This document shows positions 48,323 through 62,440 of a stretch of 64,000 nt of DNA, piece by piece. Both the position numbers and the translations under genes were made by a program. The notes under the pieces are model-generated. The model did not search any database. It saw only the letters and a list, made by a program, of their open reading frames with translations, and had not been told where the DNA came from. Source of the stretch: Zanthoxylum bungeanum (lineage: Eukaryota; Streptophyta; Magnoliopsida; Sapindales; Rutaceae); assembly GCA_019454045.1 (NCBI GenBank), contig SKCR01033469.1:310001-374000 (forward strand). Direction: 5' to 3'. Numbering within the stretch: position 1 is the first letter of the stretch; every line of letters starts with the position of its first letter.

Positions 48323-51300
48323 ATAACTGAAAGATTAGCGTTTAAAACATAACCTGGGTGAAAATGTTTTTAAACGGCTTTAATTTTCAAATTGGGAATA
48401 ATACCACAGGATAGTCCTGTGTACTGAGAAGTTACTCTATTTGATAGAGCAATCTCTTGGGCCTAAGCCCGAAGTTGAGAAAATAGTGGAACATGATCTT
48501 TGGAAGATTCATGTGATGATAACTTTAGTGCTCAATCCATTATGCTTGATGCAATGACACTTTAATTCTGTCGTCAAAGTTAAGGATTAGATCCTTGTAC
48601 CGTGATGATGAAATTAAAGATCTTCATAGATCTATTCTTAGATATTAGAAGTACAAATTGCATAAGAAGCTCTTTAGCTCGTGTATGTCAGAGGGTACAT
48701 CTGTTGAGCACTAGGTGTCGCAGATGATTGCTGACATCGATCAGCTAGGTTAGCTGGGCATTACCTATGTGGCCGAGACTACCAAAGATTTGATCTTATA
48801 GTCTCTACCCGAAAGCTGGGGCAGGTTCATTATGAACCAAGAGTAAACTCTTGGAGAGTTGAAGGCTATGCTCAAGGAGGCAAAGCCAGAGCTTCTAAAA
48901 TGGGCAAAGGCAAAATCATCACAGTCTTCTAGGAAGACAAAAGACATATCCCAAAATGTCTGCCTAAACTGTGGCAAACGGGGTCACTGGATGCGTGACT
49001 GCCGTATGGAAAAGGCAGACATGAAGGAATTGAAAGCGGGGCAAGGCTCCGGCTTTAAGTATGTTTGTCATAAATATGTTCACTATTAGTTTCAAAATTG
49101 GATTTTGATACTAAATGTGGTACATATATATGTACTGATGTGCGGATCTGCTGATAAGTAGGAGACTGGCTTCAGTTGAGATTGATCTGCGAATCGGAAA
49201 CGGGATGAGAGTTGCTATTTTAACCGTAGAAACCTAAGTTTAGGAACTACCCTTTGGGTGTGTACTTAAATTAGGAAACTATTAAAATGTACATAGTTTG
49301 ACTAGAAACATTATCTCTATATCAGAGTATAACTCGTTGCAGGTATACCTTTATATTCTAGAACACTAAAGTGTTTTATTTTATAAAGATGATATTGAGA
49401 TAAACACATTAGATGTGAATAACAGTATTTATATTTTGAATATAAATGAATCTCAAACATATAACATGACAATCAAATAGCTCAAACTGAATTAATCAGA
49501 TGAGACTTATTTGTGGCATTATAGTCTGGGACACATTAAACAAGACTTGTATATCCACACTTTTGAAGAGTGGATACTAGGACGGATTTGATCCTATTCA
49601 AATGATGTCTATGAATCTAGTTTATTGGGCAAAATGCCTAAAACACCTTTTACTTGGTAAAAGTACAAGTGCCACCGATCTGTTAGCCCTCGTTCATAGT
49701 GACATAAGTGGGCCCATGTCTAGCTAGGCTAGAAGTGGATATGAACACTTCGTAACCGTTAGGGATGTGGCATCACATTATGGTTATGTGTTTCCTTTGA
49801 AACACGAATCGGAAACTTTTGATAAATTCAAAGAGTTTCGACACGAAGTAGACAAACAGATCGGCAAAAGTATTAAACCATCACGATTGGACCATGATGG
49901 AAAATACTTAAGCAATAAGTTTCTCGAATACCTAAAAGAGTATAGTATTCTTTCACAGTGGACTCCTCCCGGAACACCTCAATTGGACGGTGTTTCCGAA
50001 CGGAGAAACCAAATTTTGTTGGACATGATAAGGTTAATTATGAGTCGCTCTGAGCTACCATTTTCCTTCAAGGGATACACATTAAATAGTGCAATACTTA
50101 TTTTGAATAAGGTTCCATAAAAATATGTTAGACATACTTCATATTAGATATGAACATGAAGGAAACATGGTTTTCTAATTCCTGAAGATTTGGGAATGCT
50201 GGGCATATGTTTGGATGATACCAAACTAGAACCCAAAATCAAATAAGTGCCTAATTGTAGGTTATCCTAGGGAAACCAAAGTATAGTACTTATATAACTC
50301 ACAAGAGAACAATTTAATTGTTGCTCGCCATGCGGTTTTCCTAAGAGGAATACCTATATGCAGTGGTAAGTGGGAGGAAAGTAAAACTCGATGAAAATCA
50401 GAGTAATACTATTCCAGGCACCGATTCTTTAATGGAACACAAACAGTTCATCAGGGATGAGTTTGTACCACAATCTTCAAATACACAAGAACCGCGTATG
50501 TCGGAGAGAGTCAGAAAACAACCTGGGAGGTATGGGTTTCTGATCTCACCTCATAAAGATGTCAATCTTTTTGAGGAAGACAAACCGACGACGTATGAGG
50601 AAGTGATACAAGGTGGCAAAGTTCCATGAAGTCTGAAATGGATTACATGTATACCAACCAAGTATGGACACTGGTTGTTGTACCGGAAGGCATTGTGCCT
50701 ATTGGTACTATATATGAGTCTTCAAGGAAGACATACATGGATGGCAACATACCAACATACTAAGCTAGGCTTGTAGCAAAAATGTATCGTTATCAACATT
50801 GTGTCGATTACGACGAAACCTTTTACTCGTTGCCATGATTAAATCCATTTGGATAATGCTTGCTAATGCTGCATGTTTCATTTATGAAATATGGCTGCTG
50901 AACGTCGAAATCGCTTTCCTTAAAAGGAAACCTTTTGGAGGATGTTTAAAACATCCTGACGGTTTTGTCGTACCAAAACAAGCAAACAAGGTTTGCAAGT
51001 TAATTCGATCCATTTATGGATTGAAGCAAGAATTGCGTTCTATATACTATATCGTTTTGATGTAATCATAATGGTATATGATTTAATTCAAAACGAATAA
51101 GATTCTTGTGTATATAAGTAGGTTAGTGGGAGCGCACTAACAATGATTGTCCTATAATGATGATATATCATTTCTTGGAAATGACATTCCCATAATACAA
51201 TCAGTGAAAGCTTGGCTTTCATAAAAGTTTTCCGTAGAATTCTTGGGAGAAACAACCTTTATTCTAGGAATAAAGATCTACTGGGATAGATGTAAAAGTT

Positions 51301-51680
51301 GTTGGTACTCTCCGAGAACTCGTACATTGAAATAAATGTACGCGACCTGGTGTCTCATCAACGAATATTGCTGCAGCTGAGGCAGCAATAGAAGCACTTT
51401 GGATCTATATAATCCTAATTGGATTAGGAGTAGTTTTGTTAGCAGCTGAGTTAGGCTACAACACAGGCTAAAGAATTAATTGTCTCATCAACGATCCAAG
51501 TATATACTTCAACTATTCATCTGATTCGTTTGGATCATACATCGTGGCGATGTGATGATCAAATAAATCGCATCAGATGATTACATTGCAAATCTGCTGA
51601 CAAAACCATTTTTCTCAGCAGAAGTTTGAGTGAACCGTACATAGTTCAAGTGTAAGACACTTGAGTGATTGGCTATAGGC
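48323..51680 (+). pseudogene. Element G gag-pol remnant
   Basis: The gag start ATG of F and H is ATA here (48323-48325). The order is otherwise kept: gag remnants (48323-48950), an intact-looking zinc knuckle CLNCGKRGHWMRDC (48958-49000), a decayed protease (49090-49340), GAG-pre-integrase (49430-49700), integrase (49767-50120, with FKEFRHEVDKQIGKS and VSERRNQILLDM), spacer (50363-50629), RT (50630-51300) with the YVDD region destroyed, and RNase H traces to 51680. Part of RT and RNase H, equivalent to F 39730-40140, is deleted near 51335. Dozens of stops and frameshifts. Confidence 0.82.
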
Positions 51681-51692
51681 CAAGTGGGAGAT

Positions 51693-53661
51693 TGTTGGAC
51701 AATTATGACCCATAGCATCACTATTTGTACAGAACATTGTGTTGTTGTACAAATTAACTATGTGATAAAGGAAATTGCTCTATTATCATTTGTAATTAGA
51801 TTACCGGGATATATAAATGATAAAAGTCCATATGATTAGTTCCAGATTGATAAGATATGAGACAGTATTAATCCATGAAGGTTTAATCATTCAAACATCC
51901 CTAGTCGGAGTATTATCGAGATTGGACATCGATAATGCGAAATAGACTAGTATTGCACTTGTGCGCGTTGTGGGAGCATAACGACATAGTTCTCATATAT
52001 TTGGGTATTGGATACTCATGCAAGTGTAATAGGAGGTTGTGTTTACCGATGGTACGGAAATAGCTTCGCTCTGGATAAACCCCTCGGAATTCCATTGGTA
52101 GTATGACTATGTGTTTATGGAAGTCCAAATCAGGGTAGGTGTATTTGGTCTTAACCTGAGACTTGCACCGCTAATACTTGCGACAATCAATATACTTTGG
52201 TTTTGGTCGTCCAGGGCTTTGACAGGTTTTGTGTACACCTCTTCTCGGTATATTGAGAATCGTAGTGTATTGGGTGTGATGTCAAGATGGAAGTATCACT
52301 CCAGTCATATGGAGATGATGGTCACGTAGGATACGGACCTGGCGCTCTTATATGCTGCAGCTATCGGGATAATATGACTAAGTCATGCTTATCCGATTAT
52401 AGAGACTAGTTACTAGAGATCTGATTTGTGCTTCGTATGGGGCAGACAAAATTCCAGCCCCAGGCCTAGCACGTGACATCCGATATTGAATCGCAATACG
52501 CAATACTATGTATACTACGCCTGATATAGATCACATATTCCTTTAAGAATATTTCTGGAAAATTGGGTAGGCACGGTGCTTTGCTAGAAGCCAACCATGT
52601 CTTGTAAATCGGTGAAAACGTAGTATTAGGTACGTACGTGTTCAGATAGTCCGACGACCGGATTTACTGCCAAAATATCCGGGGATCTCATGGGTCCTTC
52701 CCGAAGATTCACCGATGATGTATGACTCACACATTATTAATCTGGGATTAATTAATAGAGAGAGAAAATTAATATAGGATTAATTACAGAGATATTTTAT
52801 CTGGGATAAAATACAATTTAAAAAGAGAGAACGATTAATTTGGAATTTATCGATAAAATAATATATTAGATATATTATACGAAATTAGATTTTGACGCGG
52901 AATTACAATTGGATTTTAATTGGGGCAAACGAGTTAATTTAGAATTAATTCGCTAGAGACGTGAATAGTAATTTTGCTAGGCATAATTATTTAATTAAAT
53001 TTGATTTAATTACGTCGCAACGGAAAATTTGTTAATTCGGAATTAGCGAACTCGAGCCCGAGAGTGTTTGCGGGCCCACTCGCATTTTGAATCAAGTGGG
53101 GCCCACAAGTCACATCACGCGTCACATCATTAGTCATTCTTGTGATATAAGTCACATCAACTTTAAGTGATGTGATGGTTGTCACTTGTGAGTGATGTGA
53201 GTTGTTGGAAGACTTAAAGTCTTGTACCATTTTTTGAAAAGTGAGATTTTGGTATTTGTTTTTGAAATAAAAAACCAAACACAACTCATCATCTTCTCTT
53301 CTCTCCCATTCGTCCAAGGGCCATTTTTCTCTCAAAATTCCCTCTCAATGCCGAGAGCAACAAGGAGCAAAGGAAATAATTTGTGGCAAATTTTTCCAAG
53401 ATGCTAGCACATCCAAGGGATCAAACAAAGGTGATAGGAAAACCCATTCATGAGCATGGAATCACACACAAAGCTTGGAGCTTGGAGAGCACAAAGAAGG
53501 AGCTTGGCCGAGAGTCATCCATGGAGGAAAAGCTTGAAGAAATTTTTGTGTTTCATCGCATCGCAAATCCGATCAAAGTGAGTATTTCCGCAACGTTACT
53601 TTGTTGTATTCTCACTTTTCATAGCTTAATTTGATCTTAGGATAACCTAGAAAACCCAACA
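51693..53661 (+). repeat. Element G 3' LTR (G2)
   Basis: Follows the polypurine tract CAAGTGGGAGAT; ends AAACCCAACA and is followed by target duplication CCTAA. Confidence 0.9.
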
Positions 53662-56452
53662 CCTAAGCCTAGATCTATCAGATAGTTGGGCTAGAGCTTT
53701 GGAAGACTCATAGCGATGACAACTTCACTGCTCAATCTATAATGCTTGCTGCTATGACTCAACAATTCCGTCGTCAAAACAAGGGATTGGATCCTTATAA
53801 CATGATGGGGAAGTTGCATGATCTTCATCGATCTAATCTTAGATCGTAGAGATATGAGTTATAGAAGAATCTCTTTCGTGCTCGCATGTCAGAGGGTACA
53901 TCTGTTGAGCACAATGTGTCACAGATGATTACTGACATTGAGCAGCTGAGACAGATGGGCATTGTCTTCGAGGCTGAGACTTCAATAGATTTGATCTTAC
54001 AGTCTCTCCCCGACACTTGGAGTGGGTTCATCATGAACTACAATATGATGAACCAAGACCAAACTCTTGGAGAGTTGATGTCCACACTGCGCGAAGCTGA
54101 AAAAGAGCTCCTAAAGGGCAAGAAGCGCGAGGCGTACTTCGCTTCAACATCTCAGACTCCGAGGGCTTGGCCCAAGGCGACTGGAGGTGTAAAGAAGAAA
54201 AAGAAGAAGAAAGGTAAGGCAAGGCCAAATCGTCAAAACCTTCTAGGAAGGGTAAGGACAAATCCCAAGATGTATGTCTACAATACGATAAGCGGGGTCA
54301 CTGGAAGCGTGACTGCCGCGAGTACAAGGCACACATGAAGGAAATCAAAGCGGGCAAGGCACCGGCTTCATGTATGTTTGTTATAGAAATAAACATGTTT
54401 ACTACTTGTTTTAAAAATTGGATTTTTGATTCTGGTTGTGGTACTCATATATGTACTGATGTGCAGGATCTGCAGATTAGTAGGAGACTGGCCTCAGGAG
54501 AGATTGACCTCCACGTTGGAAATGGGACATGAGTAGCCGTTTTGGCCGTTGGCACTTTTGTTGCCCTCGGGGCATGTACTTAAGCTTACAGACTGTTATT
54601 ATGTACCTAGTTTGACTAAGAATATTATTTCTGTATCTATGTTAGCCCAATGTGGGTATACTTTTGTATTTATAAACACTGGGGGTTTTATGTATAAAAA
54701 TGATATGGACATTTGCACTGCTGATGTAAATAATGGTCTTTATATTTTGAATATAAATCAATCTCAAACATATAATGTAACAAACAAAAGGCTTAAACTA
54801 AGTAACCAAGATGAAACTTATATGTGGCATTGTCGTCTGGGACTCATTAACAAGACTCGCATATCCACACTTTCGAAAAGTGGGTACTTGGACGGATTTG
54901 ATCCAAATTCATATGACGTCTGCGAATCTTGTTTATTAGGGAAAATGCCTAAAACACCTTTTAACGGAAAGGGTGTACGTGCCACTGAACTGTTAGCCAT
55001 CATTCATAGTGACGTTTGTGGGCCCATGTCTAGCTAGGTTAGAGGTGGATATGAATACTTCGTAACCTTTACGGATGATGCATCGCGTTATGGTTATGTG
55101 TATCTTATGAGACACAAGTCGGAAACCTTTGAGAAATTCAAAGAGTTTCGACACGAAGTAGAAAAACAGACCAGTAAAAGTATTAAGACATTACGGTCGG
55201 ACCATGGTGGCGAATACTTAAGCAATGAGTTTCTTGATTACTTGAAAGAATATGGTATTCTTTCACAGTGGATTCCTCCCAGAACACTGCAATTAAACGG
55301 TGTGTCCGAACGGAGAAACCAAACTTTGTTAGACATGGTAAGTTCTATGATGAGTCGCACGGAGCTACCTATTTCCTTCTGGGGATATGCATTGAATAGT
55401 GCAATACTTATTTTGAATAAGGTTTTGTCAAAGTCTGTTCAATAGACTCCGTATGAAATATGGACAGGAAAGAAACCGGGTTTCTCATTCCTGAAGATTT
55501 GGGGATGCTGGGCATATGTCAAACGTTTGGAAGGTACCAAACTAGAACCCAAATCGGATAAATGCCTATTTGTAGGATATCATAGGGAAACCAAAAGATA
55601 TTACTTCTATAACCCATAAGAGAACAAAGTATTTGTTACTCTACATGCGGTTTTCCTTGAGAAGGAATTCCTAAATGCAATGGTTAGTGGGAGGAAAGTA
55701 TAACTCGATGAAAATCGGAGTGATACTGTTCCTGTCATAGAATCCTTAACGGAACATGAACAGTTCATCAGGGATGAAACTGTACCACAATCTTCGAATA
55801 CACAAGAACCGCGTAGGTCGGAGAGAGTCAGAAAACAACCTGAGAGGTATGGATTTCTGATCTCTCCTCATGTGGATATCAATCTTATTGAGGAAGACGA
55901 ACCAGCTACGTATGAGGAAGCGATATAAGGAATCGACTCTGATTTATGGCAAGAAGCCATGAAGTCTGAAATGGAATCCATGTACACCAACCAAGTTTGG
56001 ACACTGGTTGATGCACCAGAAGGCGTAAAGCCTATTGGTTGCAAATATGTCTTCAAGAGGAAGACCGACATGGATGGAAACATACAAACGTACAAAGCTA
56101 GGCTTGTAGCAAAACGGTATTGTCAACGACATGGTGTCGATTACAAAGAAACTTTTTCACCCATTGCCATGATAAAATCCATTCGAATAATGCTTGATAT
56201 TGCTGTATATTTCGATTACGAGATATGGCAGATGGACGTCAAAACCGCTTTCCTTAACGGAAACCTTTTGGAGGATGTTTATATGCAACAGCCTAACGGT
56301 TTTGACGTACCTAAACATGCAGACAAGGTTTGTAAGTTAAATCGATCCAATGATGGATTGAAGCAAACATCACGTTCTTGGAACCAACGTTTTGATGAGA
56401 TCATAAAAGAATATGATTTCGTTCAAAACGAGGATGATCCTTGTGTATATAA
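53662..56452 (+). pseudogene. Element H gag C-part, protease, integrase and RT up to the insertion of I
   Basis: Gag resumes from 53667 (open 53886-54338, QSLPDTWSGFIMNYNMMNQD, a shorter lysine run). The zinc knuckle is damaged (second cysteine is Y). Protease keeps WIFDSGCGTHIC (about 54417). GAG-pre-integrase is intact (54549-55037, MWHCRLG...CESCLLGKMPKTPF) and ends at the TAG at 55035. Integrase (55050-55620, LRSDHGGEYLSNEF, VSERRNQTLLDMV) has a stop at 55443. RT runs 55930-56452 ([20 protein letters not shown]) and is cut by LTR I1 just before the YVDD motif. It is one of the better-preserved copies. Confidence 0.87.
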
Positions 56453-58491
56453 TGTTGGACAATTATGACCCATAGCGTCACTATTTGTACATATCATGGT
56501 GCTGTTGTACAAATTAACTATGTAACAAAGGAGATTGCACTCTTATTATTTGTGATTAGATCACCTAGATGTATAAATGATGAGAGGTCCCTATGATTTG
56601 TTCCTGGGCGGAGAATGATATGAGACATTATCAGTCCATGAAGGATAAATCATTAAATATCCCTAGTCAGAGTATTATCGAGATTGGACATCGATAAATA
56701 CGTAAAAGACTAGTATTACACTTGTGCACGTTTGTGAGGGCACAAAGACATTGTTCTCATATATTTGGGTATAGGATACTCATGCAAGTGTAATAGGAGG
56801 TTGTGTTTTACCGATGGTACGGGAAACAGCTTCGCTCCGGATAGACCCCCTCAGAATTCCATTGGTAGTATGACTATGTGTCTATGGAAGTCCGAAATTA
56901 GGGTAGGTGTATTTGGTCCCAACCTGAGACTTGCACCGCTAATACTTGCGACAATCAATATACTTTGGTTACGGTCGTCCAGGGCTTTAACAGGTTCTGT
57001 GTACGCCAATGCTGGGTATATTAAGAATCGTAGTGTGTTGGGTGTGATGTCAAGACGGAAGTGTCACTCCAGTCATATGGAGATGATGGTCTCGTAGGAT
57101 ACGGTACTAGTACTCTTAAGTACTCCAGTCATCGGGATAAAATGACAAGGTCATATTTATCCGATTATAGAGACTAGTTACCAGACATCCGACATGTGCT
57201 TCGTACGGGGCAGACACAATTCCAGCCCCAGGCCTAGTACGTGATCATCCGATACTGGACAGAAATATGCAATACTACGTATACTACGCCTAATATAGAT
57301 CCTTTATTCCTGTAAGGATATTTCCGGAGAATTGGGTAGGCATGGCGCTTTGCTAGAGGCCAACCTTGTCTTGTAAATCGGTATAAACGTAGTACGAGGT
57401 ACTTACGTGTTTGGATAGTCCGACGACCGAATTTACTGCCAACATATCCGGGGATCTCATGGGTCGCTTCCCAAAGATTCACCGATGACGTATGACTCGC
57501 ACTCAAAATTAATCTGGGATTAATAAGAAGAGAGAGAAAATTAATCTGGGATTAATTGCGGAGATATTTTATCTGGGATAAAATATCATTAAAAGAGAGA
57601 TAACGGTTAATTTGGAATTAATCGATTAATTAATATATTTGATATATTAAACGAAATTGGATTTCGACGCAGAATTAAAGTTAGATTTTAATTCGGGCAA
57701 ACGAATTAATTTAGAATTAATTTGTTAGCAATGTGAATAGTGATTTCGCTAGGCGTAATCATTTAATTACGACGCTACAGAAAATTTGTTAATTTGGAAT
57801 TAGCAAACCCGAGCCCGAGATTATTTATGAGCGTATTCGCATTTCAAATTCGAGTGCGGCACGCAAGTCAAATCAAGCGTCAAATCATGTCACTTTGAGT
57901 GATGTAACCATTGATTGATTGATTGATGTGACTTGATGTGAGTTGATGTTTGAGTGTTTGACACTCAAGTGTGATGGTGATGTGAGTTGTGTATTAATAA
58001 AAGGCTATTTACCTTTATTTGATATAGGTATTTGACTTTTAATTATTTTGGGATTAGATACACATTTTGTAATACAACACACACAACTTCTTCTCTCTTT
58101 TTTCTCTCCTCTCTCACACGCCCATGGAGGCAAAATTGTTCACTGGTTTTCTGTCAAAAACTGAGAGCAATGTGAAGCTTGATTGTGTGATTTTTGTGGC
58201 AAAAATCACAAGAGCTAGCACTCCGAGAGACATGCGAAGGTGATAGGGAAGTCTACCAATGATCCGGAAATCGTTCGACGAAGCTTGGAGCTTGATGAAG
58301 GAGCTCAAAAACCAACAATGGAGGAGGCCGAATCTGTGACCTGTGAGCAGTCCACTGCCGAGCAGAATTTGAAGTTTTGTTGCCTCCTGCGTTGCTCAAC
58401 CGCTCGATGTAAGTATTCCACAACTTTGTCGTTGTTATTCGCACATATTTCATGCTTATTATTGATCTTGGGACCTTAATAGAAACTAACA
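56453..58491 (+). repeat. Element I 5' LTR (I1)
   Basis: Starts TGTTGGACAATTATGACCCA and ends GAAACTAACA; the PBS TGGCATCTAGAGC follows at 58493. It is of a subfamily distinct from F and G but close to J. It contains a GATTGATTGATTGATGTGA microsatellite (57912) and donor-like GTAAGTATT at 58409. Confidence 0.88.
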
Positions 58492-60833
58492 ATGGCATCT
58501 AGAGCAAGGTTTGAGCATGAAAAAGTTTAGGGCTTAAAATTTGGGTAAAATGTTTTCAAGCATGATTTGGTTGAATTGGATGATTGAGTATGGTGAAAAC
58601 ATGTTGAATTGAAGAAGTTTGATTGGATCAATTTCATGAAATTGGATTGGATCAATTTTTTGCCCAAAATGTGTTGGCCGAATGCCTTAGCCCTATTGTC
58701 TTGGTATTTTTTGATTTTTGATCATTGGATGTGTTGGAAATCATTCGGGAATGTTGATTTATGTCGATTATGGATTTAATTGGATTGAAACCAAATCAGA
58801 TATAATTTCCCCACAAATGCCGAGACTTTGAGCATGTGAATTGGGTTTGATTTTAATCAAAATGTGTTGGACATGTGATGATGAAAATGAGCATGATTAA
58901 TTATATAAATTGATGTTTTAGAAATGTTAATTTGGGTGATTAATCATGATATACACTTTAGGTTAATTAAATGTGAAATTGGATTTTTTATGTTTAATTA
59001 AATTGGGCCTTAAAATTGGTTTGGGCTTGTTATGTTGTAAATGGGCTTATTGGGCTTTGTTGTACAAAGTTGCGGTTTAGGCAAAATTGGTTGGATCCAA
59101 TTAGGCCCAAAACCGCATCCATAAAGCCCAAATGCGACTTAATGGACCTTTAAAGTTTAATTGGGCCTAATGGGCCAAGATTGATTTCTAGGCTTATGGG
59201 GTAACTCCCGGATTGGATTTTGGTTATTCGGTTTGACCCAAGTTGACCAAAAGTCCACGCCTTAAGAAATTAATTAAAAACCCATTGGACTTTAATTGAA
59301 TTGACGTTGGACGTTAATCGGGCTTTGAGACCCGTAACGATTAAATTTGGAATTCAAGTCGTAAAAGGTTTATTATTAAAGTGTAGTATTTATTTGGAAT
59401 TAAATAGCGAATTAGAATTGAATGCATATTAAATTGGATTTAATGATGTAGTTTAATTTAATTCGAGAATTTGTACTTTGAGTACTTATTCGCAAAACGA
59501 GTTTGACTCGAGCGAAATCAAATCATTGTTTGAACATTGGATGATCACTAATTATCATATTAATTAAATTGATTTGATTGATTGATAACATGCTTGTGTG
59601 AATACATGGTTGCGATGCATGAATAATGTATATCGGAAGGATATTAGATGGGTGGGACAATTTTAGAATTTGTTGTAATAAATTTGATTTATTAAATTGG
59701 ACCTGCTTGTCCAGCCTTATACCTCCATATTCTTTGTAGTCTCTTCTCACCTATTCCCCTCAATGTAAATGAGGTTTCTTTAGAAGTGTAGTGTAACGGG
59801 TAGAAGTAATACATGTGCTACCGGGAGAGAGAAAGAGAGAGATTTGATCTAGGATCAATTGTGTAAAGTATCCATCCGCCTATGATTATTATTTATTATA
59901 CGCGCTTTATTATGTGTTTAGAATGCATGTTTAAGGGTGTATGATATGAGACGTTAACAAAGATAATAAATTGGTTGCCAATTTGCACTCGAAATACCCT
60001 CGTAAAATATTAAGCGTCTTTCCTTCCATTGAGTGATTCTCACTCAAGATCCCGAGACTGGCATTGGCTTGTTGGCCAAAGTCAAGGCCTTTGTCCGTCG
60101 AGGATGTGTTGAATCACGAAGGCTTTGTTCCATATTGGTGTCTTTTCCAAGTTGTGGTTTGTTGGCCAACTCAAGACCACTTCTTGTCCATCGACATTGA
60201 TTAAGAAGCTTTCCAAGGTCAATGGGTCGTGCTTAACTGGGATCACTAAGTTTGTTGTGCCAAAGCCAAGGCTTAGATGATTCAGAGGAAAAATGTTAGG
60301 TAATACATTGGATGTATTGGCATATATAAGATATATGTTTCGGACTTGGATGTCCCCATACTGGATCTAGGAATTGGATTGGATCAAATTGATCTTAGAG
60401 ATCTAATTAGTTAATTATCATACAATTTGTTGGCCAAAGTCAAGATTGTGTGATATTTAACGAGATCCTAGCCCACTAGGAAACACGGTTTCCCGAGTAC
60501 TCGACAGAGGGTTAGAGGCTCGCCGAAAAATAGTTGGAGGCAAGAATTGAATTTGCAATACTCGTTTAATTACTTGCCATACGAGCTCGAACAAATATCA
60601 TTCGTCGTTATAAATTAAATGTTAGTTGGAATAATATTGAAACGTTGTTTTAATTAACAGTTGGACTGTATTCAAACTATTCATTTATAGTTGATTTTAT
60701 AATTGGAATATAGTAATCAATATAATTGATTTTAATCTATTAAATTATAGTTGATTAATAGTTGGACTATTGTAATCATTATAATAAATAGTACCTAAAT
60801 CATTGATTAAATAGTTGGACTATTAAAATCAAG
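58492..60833 (+). other. Element I leader
   Basis: About 2.3 kb, same layout as the G leader, without protein domains. Acceptor-like GTTTTAATTAACAG ends at 60660, followed by degenerate ATAGTTGAT-type repeats (60690-60800). Confidence 0.65.
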
Positions 60834-62440
60834 ATTGAAATTGAAAGATTTGCATTTAAAACATAATCCTAAGGAAAATGTATTTAAATGGTTTAATTTT
60901 CAAAATGGGAATTAATTTCAGGATGGTCCTGGAAAATAATAAGTTACTTTATTTGATAAAATAACATATTATGCCTAAGCCCGGAGTTAAGCAAATAGTA
61001 GAGCATAATCTTTGGAAGATTTATGTAATGATAACTTAAGTGCTTAATCCATTATACTTACCGCAGTAGACTCCTTAATTTCTGAATCAGAACTAAGGAT
61101 TAGATTCTTAAAGTATTATACTGAAATTGAAGGATCTTCGTAAACCTATACTTAGATTTTAGAAGTACTAATATTGCAATAAATAACTCTTGGAGGGTTA
61201 ATGACTATTCTCAATGAGACAAAGTCAAAAGTTTGCAATTAGGCAAGTAGCGCAAGGCGCACCTTACTTCGATATTCTAGAAACCCGAGGCTTGGCCAAA
61301 GGCTTCTGGAATGTGGAAATGGGCAAAGGCAAAATCATTATAATCTTCTGGGAAGATAAAGGACATATCCCAAAATGTCTGCCTAAAATGTGACAAACGG
61401 GATCACGGAAGTGTGACTGCCGTTTGAACAAAGCAGACATGAAGGAATTGAAGAACGAGCAAGGCTTTGACTTCAAATATGTTTGTCAACAATATGTTCA
61501 CTACTAGTATTAAAATTAGATTTTAAATACTTAGTGTGGTACATAAATATATTAATGTTCAGAATCTATTTTGAACAGGATACTGACTTCAATAGAGATT
61601 TATTTGCGAATTGAAAACGTTAAGAAAGTCGCTATTTTAACCGTAGATACCTAAGTTTAGGAACTACCCTCGGGTGTGTACTTAAATTAGGAAACTGTTA
61701 TAATGTAACTAGTTTGACTAGAAACATTATCTCTATATCAGTGTTTAACCTGTTGCGGGTGAACCTTTATATTCTAGAACACTAAAGTGTTTCATTATAA
61801 AAAGATGATATTGAGATACACACATTAGATGTGAATAACAGAATTTATATTTTGAATATAAATAAATCTCAAACGTATATATGGCAAACAAATAGCTCAA
61901 ACTGATTTGATCAGAAGAAACTAATTGTGGCATTGTTGTCTGGTACACAATTAAACAAGACTCGTATATCCACACTTTCGAAGAGTGGGTACTAGGACTG
62001 ATTTGATCATATTCAAATAAAGTCTACGAATCTAGTTTATTGGGCAATGTGCCTATAACACTATTTATTTGGTAAAAGTGCAAATGCCACCAATCTGTTT
62101 GCCCTAGTTCATAGTGAATCAAGTGGGCCCATGTCTAGCTAGGCTAGAGGTGGATATGAATATTTTGTGACCTTTACGGATATGGCATCGCGTTATGGTT
62201 ATGTGTTTCTTTTGAAATAAAAATCGGAAAATTCTAAAGTTTTCGACACGAAATAGACAAACAGATCGGCTATAGTATTATACCGTCACGGTAAGACCAT
62301 AATGGAAAATACTTAAGCAATAAGTTTCTAATAAACTTGAAAGAGTAAAGTATTCTTTCAAATGAGGACTCCTCCCGGAACTCGTCAGTTAGACGGTGTG
62401 TCCGAACAAGAGTAACCGAATTATGTTAGACATGATAAGG
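60834..62440 (+). pseudogene. Element I gag-integrase remnant
   Basis: The position of the gag start is ATT (60834-60836). Recognisable parts are a frameshifted zinc knuckle (61380-61425), GAG-pre-integrase traces (61850-62100) and integrase (62150-62440) up to the LDMIR-equivalent before LTR J. Stops and indels are so frequent that no useful frame remains. Several lesions are shared with G. Confidence 0.75.

Larger units (their letters stand above)
43981..53661 (+). mobile_element. Copia element G (non-autonomous copy) with TSD CCTAA
   Basis: LTRs G1 (43981-45951) and G2 (51693-53661) enclose a full-order interior; perfect target duplication CCTAA (43976-43980 and 53662-53666). It sits inside the gag of H, an element of its own family. 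Its coding region is far more decayed than that of F or H, although the two G LTRs remain similar (roughly 15 differences in the first 285 bases by eye). Confidence 0.92.
56453..62440 (+). mobile_element. Copia element I, 5' LTR and interior up to integrase
   Basis: Inserted in the RT of H after CVYN; the preceding bases TATAA would be the target duplication. LTR I1, PBS, leader and decayed gag to integrase follow; it is then interrupted at 62441 by another LTR (J). Its RT and 3' LTR are outside the window or lost. Confidence 0.8.
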
